A stretch of DNA of 64,000 nucleotides from Cadophora sp. MPI-SDFR-AT-0126 (Eukaryota > Ascomycota > Leotiomycetes > Helotiales > Ploettnerulaceae), in the NCBI GenBank assembly GCA_020747065.1, contig JAGMVK010000006.1, positions 496,001-560,000 on the forward strand. The letters are read 5' to 3'. Of the stretch, positions 9,379 through 19,276 are shown piece after piece. The position numbers were made by a program, and so were the translations under genes. The notes beneath the pieces are model-generated. The model ran no database searches. It had not been told where the DNA came from and saw nothing but the letters and a program-made list of their open reading frames with translations. Positions within the stretch are counted from its first letter, which is position 1. Each line of letters opens with the position of its first letter.

Positions 9379-11385
9379 ATGGAGGCTTCTTACAGCACAA
9401 ACAATGCTCTGGCAACAACTGACTCTACACCACAGGCCGTCTTCCAATACCAACCCCTGGATCCTTCCATTCGCGAAATTCGGTTGCTGAACCTGACGCC
9501 AACGGACGACCCGCATTCGGATCTGGAGCTCAGCATCTTGCATACTCCTCTTGACACATTGAGCTTCTATGCTCTATCGTATACATGGGGCAGTCCTCAA
9601 AATCCTCTGGAAATCCTGCTTAACGGCATCAAGTTGCAGGTTAGGGTGAATCTCTTTGCAGCGCTGAAAGCTATATCACTGCAGCTCGATGCTCCTGTCA
9701 TGATCTGGGCGGATGCACTTTGTATCAATCAGAATGATAGCGAAGAGAAAGGGCAACAGGTGGAAATGATGACGGACATCTATCGTACCGCCAAGCAAAC
9801 GCTCATCTGGCTCGGCGAAGGTGATGCTGAAACAGATGCGCTTATTAATGCCATGGACGTGATAGGTTCTGCGGCGTTCACAACTGGAATCATGAAGTTA
9901 GGGGAAGACGATGCGAAGAAGTGGCCGAACCTGGATCCTGAGAAAGCAGACTTGAGGAAAGCAGTGCAAAAGCTCATCCGATCAACCGCCAACTTTCCAA
10001 TCTTGCCTCTAACGGATCTGTCGTACCGCGAGTGGTTCTCCCGAGTCTGGATCATTCAAGAGCTGTCTGTCGCGAAGACAGTTACATTTATCTGTGGGAG
10101 CAAGTGGATTGATGGAAATAACTTCATCGCAGCCTTTAAGTTTGGCTACTACTGGTTTGCCAACGAATTCGAGCCTCTGAAAAACACCAGCAGCTGGTTA
10201 ATTTTCCGGATATTCAAGATGGCCTTGGTACTGTGGAAACATTGGTCCTACTTACGCACCATGGTTCAGCGGAATCAGCAGAACAAGCTCAGCGTTCCCA
10301 ACCCTCGTGCGGCAACCACGCTCGGCACGCGGAAAATGATTACTCCATTGGAATTCGACACCCATGCCACTTCATCATCTGGTCTTACATTAATGCAGCA
10401 TATGGTCCGGGGCTTCACTCTGAGCGTTGGTGAATCCTTGGATTCGTCGGAGCCGAAGGATAGGATATATGCGTTCCTTGGTATCTCGAACGATCGAAAG
10501 GAGCTTGGTATTGTGGAAAACTACAAGGAGGAAGTTACGTATCAGCATATCTATGCCGAGACTGCTAAGGCGCTGATCCGGCAGGGTAACTTGGATATCT
10601 TGAGCCTGTGTAGGTCACCGACCAGCGAACAGATTGAGCGCGATTCACGACTTCCGTCTTGGGCACCAGACTGGACTAAACGGATCATAACGCCATGGGG
10701 TGGCTTCAAAGCCGATGGACTGTTCAAAGCGTCAGACGGTATGAAAGATAGAGGTCCAAGGCTGGAACCCGCAACCACTGAGTGGAACGTCCTGGCGATC
10801 GATGGCATGTTCGTCGGCACCGCAAGCAAACTTGGCACTCCCTGGCGCCCCTCATGGAATGACAGCTTCGACTACCGAGCTGCTTACGTACTGTTCCAGG
10901 AAGTAGAAGGATTCGTGAAAGAGAGCGGAAGTCAATGCACTGACACCCAAAAGCAAGAAGCAATCTGGCGCATTCCCATCGGCAACAAGGAAATGGACTC
11001 CTTCGGGCAGCCGCGACGTCTCGGACCAGGCCGAGGAACTGCCTACAAGGAGTACGTGCAGATGCGCACTTTAGCAGCAAAGCAGCATAAGCTCGGGGAG
11101 GAGTCGTTGATGGTTACACAGAATCTGCCTTCGTCTCTTGGCATGCTGAAGGATATGTATGATGCGAGACCGATGCTGACGGATAATGGATATGTTGGTG
11201 TCTGTCCGGACTGTGCAGAGGAAGGGGATGAGGTGTGGATACTCAGAGGCGCTCATGTGCCCTATGTGCTGCGGAAGAGTGGGGCAGGAACTTCAAGACT
11301 TGTTGGAGAGGCTTTTGTGTATGGGATGATGGATGGTGAGGTTTGTAGCACGGGAGCTGCTCTTCATTCATTACAACTGATTTGA
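9379..11385 (+). CDS. HET-domain (heterokaryon incompatibility) protein 1
   Basis: Intronless 668-residue protein of the HET family. HET domains in fungi trigger growth arrest or cell death on non-self recognition. Block 1 is FYALSYTWGSPQNPLEILL at residues 63-81. Block 2 is VMIWADALCINQNDSEEKG at 107-125, and block 3 is MMTDIYRTAKQTLIWLGEG at 130-148. A further conserved segment (EWFSRVWIIQELSVAK) lies near 220. The C-terminal third carries the ending usual in this subfamily (DEVWILRGAHVPYVLRK, then LVGEAFVYGMMDGE), so the protein appears complete. The start at 9379 leaves a short leader before the HET domain, as in relatives. No RIP-type damage is visible. A decayed partial copy lies directly downstream. 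No partner domain (NACHT, WD40, prion motif) is attached. Confidence 0.93.
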   Translation: MEASYSTNNALATTDSTPQAVFQYQPLDPSIREIRLLNLTPTDDPHSDLELSILHTPLDTLSFYALSYTWGSPQNPLEILLNGIKLQVRVNLFAALKAISLQLDAPVMIWADALCINQNDSEEKGQQVEMMTDIYRTAKQTLIWLGEGDAETDALINAMDVIGSAAFTTGIMKLGEDDAKKWPNLDPEKADLRKAVQKLIRSTANFPILPLTDLSYREWFSRVWIIQELSVAKTVTFICGSKWIDGNNFIAAFKFGYYWFANEFEPLKNTSSWLIFRIFKMALVLWKHWSYLRTMVQRNQQNKLSVPNPRAATTLGTRKMITPLEFDTHATSSSGLTLMQHMVRGFTLSVGESLDSSEPKDRIYAFLGISNDRKELGIVENYKEEVTYQHIYAETAKALIRQGNLDILSLCRSPTSEQIERDSRLPSWAPDWTKRIITPWGGFKADGLFKASDGMKDRGPRLEPATTEWNVLAIDGMFVGTASKLGTPWRPSWNDSFDYRAAYVLFQEVEGFVKESGSQCTDTQKQEAIWRIPIGNKEMDSFGQPRRLGPGRGTAYKEYVQMRTLAAKQHKLGEESLMVTQNLPSSLGMLKDMYDARPMLTDNGYVGVCPDCAEEGDEVWILRGAHVPYVLRKSGAGTSRLVGEAFVYGMMDGEVCSTGAALHSLQLI

Positions 11386-11519
11386 TTTTGATGGGCGATC
11401 TGAAGTGGGCATTGGCTCGAACTCAAGGCATGGCCGAATGAAGACGTAGAGTTCCAATGTCTTGATGCAATAATTTGTTGCAAAATGGATAGGATAGAAA
11501 CAAGCTCGAGGCTAACTAT

Positions 11520-11715
11520 GATCATGCTATGGAATCTTCTGGCCGCAGGATTTGGTCCGTTACTAGATTGTTATAATACGGAATTGATTCCCGTGGTGGA
11601 CTTGCACTCGGATCTAGAGCTCTCTGTCTTGCATATTCCTCTTAGGACATTTAAGCTTCGATACTCTATGATATATATAAAGCAGTCTTTAAAATATGCG
11701 GGAAATCTGACTTGA
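11520..11715 (+). pseudogene. Decayed partial copy of HET gene 1 N-terminus
   Basis: The stretch 11597-11715 matches 9508-9625 of the HET gene upstream at nucleotide and protein level (HSDLELSVLHIPL against HSDLELSILHTPL). It then loses similarity just where block 1 of the HET domain would be read, because codons such as the TGG of that block are mutated to TATA-rich triplets. Many differences are C-to-T or G-to-A, which fits RIP of a small tandem duplication. It ends in a stop and is not functional. Confidence 0.75.
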
Positions 11716-11820
11716 CGACTAGAAATTGCCAAGACGCTCTAATAACTAGACTTATCACTCTTGATCGTACATCAGCATCCTAAGGGAGGGGTTCTGTTGC
11801 TCTTGTAGTCCTCCAATGTT

Positions 11821-14268
11821 TCAGTCGGTAATGGTCGTGAACTTTTTCAACACTTCTTCAGTGTTTTCCTTCTCTCTCACGGCTGAAAACAAATACTCCA
11901 TTATCTCCGAGTCCATCTCAAGGAGATTTAGGAAAGACTCAGAATACCCGTTGTCATCCCATTCTCTATCCAACAATTCAAATTCGTCCATTATGTACTC
12001 TGCGGTGGGCTGCTTATCTCGGTCTTCTCTCATACACTGCAATATGGCCAGCAAAACCGTCTGTGGGAGGTAATTCTTGGCTGGTGATTCAGCATTTGTA
12101 TTTTTGTCCGACTCCTCCCATTGCGTTTGAACCATTCGCCATATCAGTTGCCCTAGAGCCCGGATGTCTCTCGCCTTGCCATCCTCCTCAAAATGATTTT
12201 CGGGGTTTGAAATATCGCTGCCGAGAATTTGGCCTTCGCCTAAATCCGCAATCAAGATGACTGGCTCATAAACCCCAGTTCCAGGATCAGCACTGTAGAA
12301 ACGACGGGCTACTAGAACGTTGCGGGCATGGAGATCTCTGCTATATGTCAACGTCACATATCCAAAGATTGCCACTTCTCACTCACTTGTGTACCACATT
12401 ATGTTTGTGCAGCTCCCTGAGTCCCGTGGAAAGCTCTGCGACGGCAGAGATTATGATCTTCCAATCCGTAACGTCACCCTTGAGAACTTCTTTGAGATAT
12501 TCCAGAAGAGATCCTTTCTCGCAAAATTCAGTAACAAGAAAGAATGTTCCTGTCGGTAGTACTGATAATGGACTACCCGGATCGTGGTGCTGGGGCGTCC
12601 GAAGAATGCCAAAAAGTCGAACAACCCGCACTCCCCAACCTTGCACAACAGCGAAGGTGGCATCAAGCTGAAATAAATCAGTCAGTGGGATCAGATGAAC
12701 ATTGTGATGCTAACCTCTTTTATGAATCTCCCCAGATCAGATTCCTCGTCTCCTTTGAATTTCTTGAGGGCAACTTCCAAATTTTTGGCCTCGAGATCCC
12801 CAACACGCTTTGGACGATGCCAGGTGGCATGATACACTGTTCCTCTTGCACCCTCGCCAAGCGCATCCGGATATACGCGTGTAATCTCCTCCGCCGGTAT
12901 AAGGTCCAGTAGATTTTCGTACTTGGGATTGTACTGGAGACCCATGGCTTCTTTTAGTTGTTTCTGCTCGCGACCAGAACGTCTATCCAGTTCTCTTTGC
13001 AGCCAGTTTCTGAACATTTTCTTGGCTGCCTGTTCGTCTTGTTCAATCTTTTTATTGCGATATTGGTAACCGGGAATCGTTTGCAACAGATGCCATTCGT
13101 TGCTTTGCGGGTTCTTGGTTAAGGAGCAATCGTTCAGCTCTAGTCAGCCGTAAGTCACCTAATTGATTCCGTGTTGACCTACCCAAAACCAATCATATGC
13201 ACCTTGACTGAAATCCAAAGTTTCCACAGCAGAAATCATGAAACAGATGGAATCGGCCATACGGTAACCCGGAAAAGTGATCCCATGATCAACGCAGTTA
13301 GCGAACACATCTTCTTCAGTAAAGAAAAGCCGCTCGCAAGAAAGCGACTGCGCGGGCTTCCAGCAGACGAAGCGGCTTGGTGGTACGTCCTGCAGCACTT
13401 CCTTTGGGATACATTCGACCAGCTGGTTCCATGGGACAATCTCGATATACTTGCGAGGATCATCCTGAAAGGAGAACAGACGATATACTTCAGGGTTGAG
13501 GTACTGCCCTGAACGCTCAAGCGGATCCTCACTGAAGTTTCTCCCCTTCTTCACGTACCCATTTTTCACGCCTTCATAAATGTTGAAAAATCCGGTCGCC
13601 GATATACCTTCGAGCGAATCTCGTAACTCGATTTCCAGTATTTGGTCGCGCTTAATCAATGCGCAGCTTCTGAGCAGGCTCCATATTTCAAACCGCCAGT
13701 TCCGATCTCGGACTTTCTCGCAAAGGAGTTCATCTGCAGCGTATTCCTTGATATTGAAATTATCGAAGTCAATGTCCTCGTAAAGTGACTCTTGGTGTGC
13801 CTTTGTATCTTCTGTGGATTCGAAGGGACCTTCATATCTCGGTGGCGCTGACCGGAAGGTTTCGAGAGCAGTAGTCAAAAGATGCCAGTACTGCAAATCG
13901 GTATCCACTGGTTTGGCAAAAATCTCCTCAACCATCCCTAGATCCAGGTCATCATGAGTTGAGTTGGCTTTCATGACCGATATCGTTCGCAGAGCATTAC
14001 GATCAGATCCAACAGTACGTGAGTAGCACTCTAGGATCAACGACCACTTGCCACCGTGGATGGCACAGTATTCCGGCATACCTAGCACATCAGCAAACGC
14101 CATTTCCGTTTGTTTTCTCCATTTCCATAAGTTGAAAGTTTCCAAGATCGTATCAGAAGTGAACTTTGGATCCTCAGACTGCCCACCGAGGAATTTTGTG
14201 CGATACTCGTCCAGCAAGCGCTTTTCGTATTCCAGAAGCGGCAAACTGACGGATACCGATTTCGCCAT
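11821..14268 (-). CDS. Fungal protein kinase with a large helical N-terminal region
   Basis: Model: exons 14268-13183, 13137-12715, 12667-12387 and 12337-11821, introns of 45, 47 and 49 bp, product 768 residues. Residues 1-362 are a mostly helical, Trp-rich region I do not recognise. Residues 380-440 look like a coiled coil (EQDEQAAKKMFRNWLQREL). The kinase domain spans about 450-720. It has glycine loop GEGARGTVY at 456-464, the beta-3 lysine in EVALKKF (Lys487), catalytic loop HKDLHARN at 596-603 (Asp598, Asn603) and metal-binding DLG at 628-630 in place of DFG. Key residues are present, so activity is likely. HxDLxARN resembles tyrosine-kinase-like and RIPK-type loops. The splice before the catalytic loop restores the HKD motif, which supports the model. 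It is transcribed divergently from the MLKL-like gene at 14789, with 520 bp between the start codons. That arrangement suggests shared regulation and a functional pairing, which is inference. Confidence 0.88.
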
Positions 14269-14788
14269 GAGGGATTTGTATTGTGGAAAAATGCAGAGTG
14301 GGAATTTAGTATTTATTTCTTCCTAAGTGGGACGACAAAATATTTTCAACGAGAATGGAACGATCAGTGGAGAAGTCAACGAATGCAAGGCGGGTCGGCT
14401 ACGAATGGAATTCGATTCATGCGGTGGCCATCGCTGGGCGTTGCCTTGCATGCACCCCTGAGCCTTCATTCGCACCTCTCACCCTGGAAGACCGAGGAGA
14501 GTATCTCTGTTGTGACTGGCCACCAGAAACTGCCTAACCCTTTTCCTTCCCACTAGCATACGGACTCGGCGCTTCATTGGCTTCTCTGCGCTTTCCCAAT
14601 GATTTTACACCGTTTTCTGGATCTGGATTGCGTGTTGGCTGCAGCGCAGCCTGATTTTCTGCTGGTCATGCCACCATTCGCTCTCAAAAAGCAATTCCAC
14701 AGCCTTAGGCGTCGACGTGAACATTGAAAGAATTTGAAGCTCGTTCATCCCACAAAGAATCAATCGAGGTGCTCAACTTGTTTCCACG
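14269..14788. promoter_or_regulatory. Bidirectional promoter region of the kinase / MLKL-like pair
   Basis: 520 bases separate the two divergent start codons. No recognisable gene lies between them, so the two promoters share this interval. I see no clear TATA box on either side and no repeat. Co-regulation is inferred from the arrangement only. Confidence 0.5.
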
Positions 14789-16817
14789 ATGGTAGAACCC
14801 GCATTGGCACTAGCAATCGATGCATGCGTAAACGATTCCGTTGCCATCGTTTGGCGGATTGGGAAGAAGGTTAAAGAAATTATCTTTTTCAAGAAGAGAT
14901 GTTTGGGCCTTTACGATCATGCAGAACTTCTTAGACGGATCTTGGAGAGGAATAAGTCGGAAATCAACAACTTCGAGACTTTAGTGCAGTTCACGAAATG
15001 CCTCACAGATATAGAGCAATTCGTGGATGACTGCCAGAAATCGCACACGCTTGGGGGTATCACCATTGAGGTTCTCTTCAAACACAGGTACCAACGGTTG
15101 ATGAGAGATCTTGCTGCCGCCAAGGACATGTTTGCCCTGGAATCTTCCGTAAGTCAACTCTATTGGACAGCTATCACGGATTTCATGCAGTTTCATTGAC
15201 GATCATACAGAGCGAGGTCCTGCATCGAGAGTTTGTAAATGGAGAGGAGGCGAAAACTCAGCTTTCTGCTATTTCTAGCTCAATAAGCAACATTGAGAAA
15301 AGCGTAGATGAGCTCCGAAAGGCGAATCAAGAATCCGAAAGGTTGAAAAAGCTCCCCAACATGGCAATTCCAACTAGCCAGTTTCCATCCGTTTACTCGG
15401 ACTTGACAATCACTTTCACTGATACAGAGCACAACCGTGGTAAAAGCCACATTGAGGGTATTGGCGACGTAGTGTGTTATGAGATTGAGACTTCCAAGTT
15501 GTCCTATGCAACGATTCAGGTCTACCAAAAGCTCCAATCAGGCGCCTTCATACAACACTACCACGGAATTTCCCAAAATGGCAATCGACTGTATGCCGTG
15601 ATGGAAGACCTGGATAACTTTGACACACTAGCGGATATGTATCAAGACGCGTCTCGTTCTTTCTCTCTGGAAGAAAGGCTAGTTCTGGCGCAGGACCTGT
15701 CAAGGACAGTAGCCTGGTATCATCGAGGCGAAGTAATTTTGAAATCTATATCAGATGGCTCGATCGTATTGAAAAAGTCAACCAAGGGGGGATATCGTTG
15801 CTTCTTGAAGGGCACAGATAAAGCAAGGTCGGTATGTGTCTCAACTCGTTGTGACACGTCGATTCACTTTGCTAAAAGACGCGTAGATGTATGAGCCAAG
15901 CTCCCTTGGGGATTTTGACGTCCGATATGAAGCGCCGGAATATCATCACTTTGGGCTAGCGGATGACACTCACTCCAGTTACACTGACATATGGGGGTAT
16001 GTTCATGTCACTTTTCAAGCCTTTCTACCGGTAGCTGATGGTAGCCAGCTTGGGAACCGCCATTTGGCAGATTATCTCTGGGAAATTTCCATGGGACACG
16101 ACACGGCCAGTGCTGGCCGGTCATCCTGGAAACTCTGACATATTGAGAGTTCGCTCTGCACTCAGCAGTGGAAAATTGCCAGGAAATCTGGAACTTAATA
16201 GTCTTCCAGCTGCAATAAAAGATCTTGTGGCAGATTGCTGGCACCCTGATCCGATGCTGAGGCCACCTGCTTTTAGCATTTTCAGAACGCTCCAAGATCT
16301 AAGTGTCAGCATTTCCAGTCCAGGGATTAATATCAGTGCGATTCTTCCGGTTTCGATACATCCTGTCCCTGCCGACTCTATACTCGGCGAGACGCTTAAA
16401 AAGGCATGGGCCATGATCTGCGAGTCCCGAAAGGCTCATCAGGGAAAAGGGAAACTGAATGAGGAAGAACTGGTTACTCTGCTCTCTGACGACGTTCCCT
16501 GGACGTCGCTGAGATATTTTGTTGTCGGTGGCGTCATTTGGTGGGATTTGGCAGCTAAGTATCCCGAGAATATACTGAGAGCAGAACAGACATCATGCCA
16601 ACTTGGTACGGAGGGTAGGCTCTACATGCTGATGGGAAGGACGTTACACTGACATTTTTCAGAGTGGCGCGCGTACTCTGCCCTACAATTCCTCCAGTCC
16701 GCAGCGATTGGTGGTTATCAGGAAGCATTCCTCGAAATGTACCGAGCTCATGCTTGGCTTGCAAGGGAACTCAAAGCCAGGGTGCCGTCTTTGAAATCAG
16801 AGCTCCCGATTCGGTGA
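14789..16817 (+). CDS. MLKL-like protein: helical-bundle N-terminus plus pseudokinase
   Basis: Model: exons 14789-15148, 15211-15831, 15887-15996, 16049-16605 and 16663-16817, product about 600 residues; the fourth donor could instead be at 16615 (603 residues). Residues 1-125 read as an amphipathic helical bundle of the MLKL/HeLo-like kind: FKKRCLGLYDHAELLRRILE, then LTDIEQFVDDCQKS and FKHRYQRLMRDLAAAKDMFA. Residues 135-165 are a heptad-like brace (ISNIEKSVDELRKANQESER). Residues 180-450 are a protein-kinase fold lacking every catalytic residue. The beta-3 lysine is replaced (TIQVYQ), the HRD position reads LKS (ILKSISDGSIVL, 296-307), DFG reads GTD (321-323), while the structural APE is kept (343-345). 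The last 150 residues are helical and repeat-like. In animals and plants MLKL proteins permeabilise membranes when the bundle is released. The same role here is inference. It lies head to head with a kinase gene that retains its catalytic residues. Confidence 0.85.
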
Positions 16818-16969
16818 AATGGTAAGCGGTATACACTTTCCCTAGGAAATGATGTATTTTCCAATCGGACTAGTGCACAAGTGTCTAATTCATTGCGTTT
16901 TGGTGCTGTTCAGGTTGGCCTAAGGAAGTGAGGTTGGTGCAAATCCTTAGCCTCACTCTATGATATCAC

Positions 16970-17400
16970 ACGTGATTATATTCAAATCTTAAAAATACTT
17001 AAATCTAACGTCGAATAGCACCGTTAAGGATTAACTCTTGTATAAGATACGGATTCGGCATATACCTCAAAAAAGGTATTATCGTAGTATAAAAAGAACG
17101 ATTTTTGTATAATTATCTTACTCGGAAGATCACTAGATTTCTCTATTCTCAAGACTCTTACCTCTTCTTATAAGCGTCGCTTTTATACTTAATCTTCTAG
17201 TATAATTGCAGAAGGTCTTACTTGATTCAAGGAAATATTCTATAAGAAAGTGCTACAAGAGACAATTCGACGAGTATACGACAGTTTTACAACTAGATTT
17301 CAAGAATACCGAAGGAATAGTTAAATAACACACTTTTAACGTTTTCTACATTATACTACATTTTATTCTTATATAAATAGCTGGGAAAATAATGTAATCT
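16970..17400. repeat. RIP-type AT-rich relic
   Basis: TA-rich sequence without open frames between the MLKL-like gene and a transposon-end-like segment. Element type is not recognisable. Confidence 0.5.
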
Positions 17401-17575
17401 GGTAATTTCCAATGTTTTTAGTGTTCCTAGCCCGTGCCTCAAATCGGCCGCTTCCTATCCACCCGGCTAGGACGAGCTAGTAAAAAAAAATCTAGCCTTG
17501 CGGATCAGGCTACAGTGCCGATTGTTCCAGGCATCCTCAGGCACGAAATCGCAGCCCTAGGGAGAGCTTATGTAG

Positions 17576-17622
17576 TAACGTCTAACCCCCCATTCCGGCC
17601 ACCCCCGTATTCCGGCTACCTC
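17576..17622 (+). repeat. DNA-transposon terminal inverted repeat, orphan
   Basis: TAACGTCT is followed by two near-identical C-rich copies of a short motif ending in ATTCCGGC (CCCCCCATTCCGGCCA and CCCCCGTATTCCGGCTA). The plan, TAACGTC followed by a doubled short motif, is the same as that of the element ends at 44771 and 50078, although the motif itself differs. No matching partner end is seen nearby, and AT-rich sequence follows to about 17740. Confidence 0.5.
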
Positions 17623-17740
17623 GCTTAACCTTACCGCTTCTTGTACCACCTAACTTCAATAATTATTTAATATTCTAATCTTTAATCGATTTTCTTGAAA
17701 TTTAGAATATAAATTAATAATAATCCCCATGAGGTGATCC
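17623..17740. repeat. Short AT-rich remnant behind the orphan TIR
   Basis: About 110 TA-rich bases, then an abrupt return to ordinary sequence. This fits the mutated, truncated interior of the element whose end lies at 17576. Confidence 0.4.
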
Positions 17741-19276
17741 GGTCCAATGTGGTGCGAGTTCTGACCAACCTGGAGCGACACCTGTCACTTCCACAAGCAA
17801 GCACCACAAAAGCCACCGCAACATTCACGAGATTCCTGCACATCTTTCGTTATACGGAAGACTACAGTACATAGGCACCTGATATCATTCAATACAATCA
17901 GCACCATTACGCAGCACAATTCGCAGTACGTTTCACCATTAACCGAGAAGCTTCAATCAACAACACGAAGCCCACGAAAAGTTCAAGTCAATAACAACGA
18001 CCAGCCACTCGATCTCGACGCGCGACACATCACCGCACATAGAACACGGAGAGGAAGTTGCTCCACCTCTCAACACCAGGCTAAGAAGTGCTGCCCACAC
18101 TATTAGTCCATCAGGCCCCACTCCCAACGATGATAGCAAGACGATCTCGAGCGAGTGCATAAACTTCCCCATCACCACACAGAACGGAAGCTAAGATGGG
18201 TGTCTCCTCGCCGCTCTTAGCACCACAACCGACTACAAGCGCCTTGTCCACACATGCAGTCACCCCCTCCAATAGAGCTATGGCAGCACTCGATATCGAA
18301 ATGGAATCACCATACACAGAAACAGGTCGAGCAATGATCGGGCATGCCCTCAACCACCCAGGCTTGCGGATGTCTGGTCCATATACGCGATTTAACCTGA
18401 TGACACTACGATGCTGACTCTGTCCAAACCCAAAATGCTTCGAATTTTCAAGGGTAGCAAGGAGTTGGAAGAGGAAGGGCGGTATCAGGGGGAGACTAAA
18501 GGTACATTGACACAAGATGGACAGCAGAAGCGGCTGCCAATGAGCCAGACAAGAAAAGACACAAGCAAGGCACTTCTTAATACGAATATGTACATATGGA
18601 ATGAGGAAACCAACTACGGTTTCAGATTCCCCTATATCATTTTGGAGTTGTTTGTTCCTTTTGAATGAAGAGACAGAGGCATAGAAGTTAAGTGGGACAG
18701 GGATAATACATATCACATGCAACTCGGACAAGGGGACCAGAAGCGGCGCCCTCCTGAAATAGAATGTGCAACATCAGTACGGTATATCTGTATTAGCAGA
18801 CCAACCAAACCGATCGACATCGTCACGGGGTCGAAAACGGCCTCCGGTGCAACGTGGTCAGTGACCATCGGGTTAGTTCACGCAATCTACGCGGCTCCAG
18901 TTGTGGAGGAAGGCACGAATCGCGCCGGCATCAGATGAACTTTGTTGCGACTAGGATGATTGGACCAGACGAGATATACTAAACGCCTAGTAATCGACAT
19001 GGGACATATCTCACGTCGAATGCAGAGATACATAGTGAATCACTGCCAATCAATATATTATGATGTGCCTGGGATTCCGACAAAGTGGTTTGGGGGTGTC
19101 GATGATTCATATAGATACATATCTTAAAAGCCTCATCCATATCTATAACCTGGGCGGATGTGAGTAGATCAATTTTCACAATGCACTGGAAAATGATCAG
19201 TGGTGCTCACAGTGTGAGCACCCCGCCAAGATAGTGAATTAGGTGATCGATTAGTCGGCCGCCGTCTGCCCTCTTT
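17741..19276. other. Intergenic, C/A-rich first part, no gene recognised
   Basis: 17760-18400 is rich in C and A on the plus strand with several overlapping open frames in all phases, which is what biased composition produces. No frame shows a start codon together with a domain. The rest to 19276 is unremarkable and includes the 3' side of the HET gene on the minus strand. Confidence 0.4.

Noticed and set aside
18111..18731. 206-codon minus-strand open frame
   Set aside because: No domain, overlaps equally long frames in other phases within a C/A-biased stretch, and composition alone explains it.
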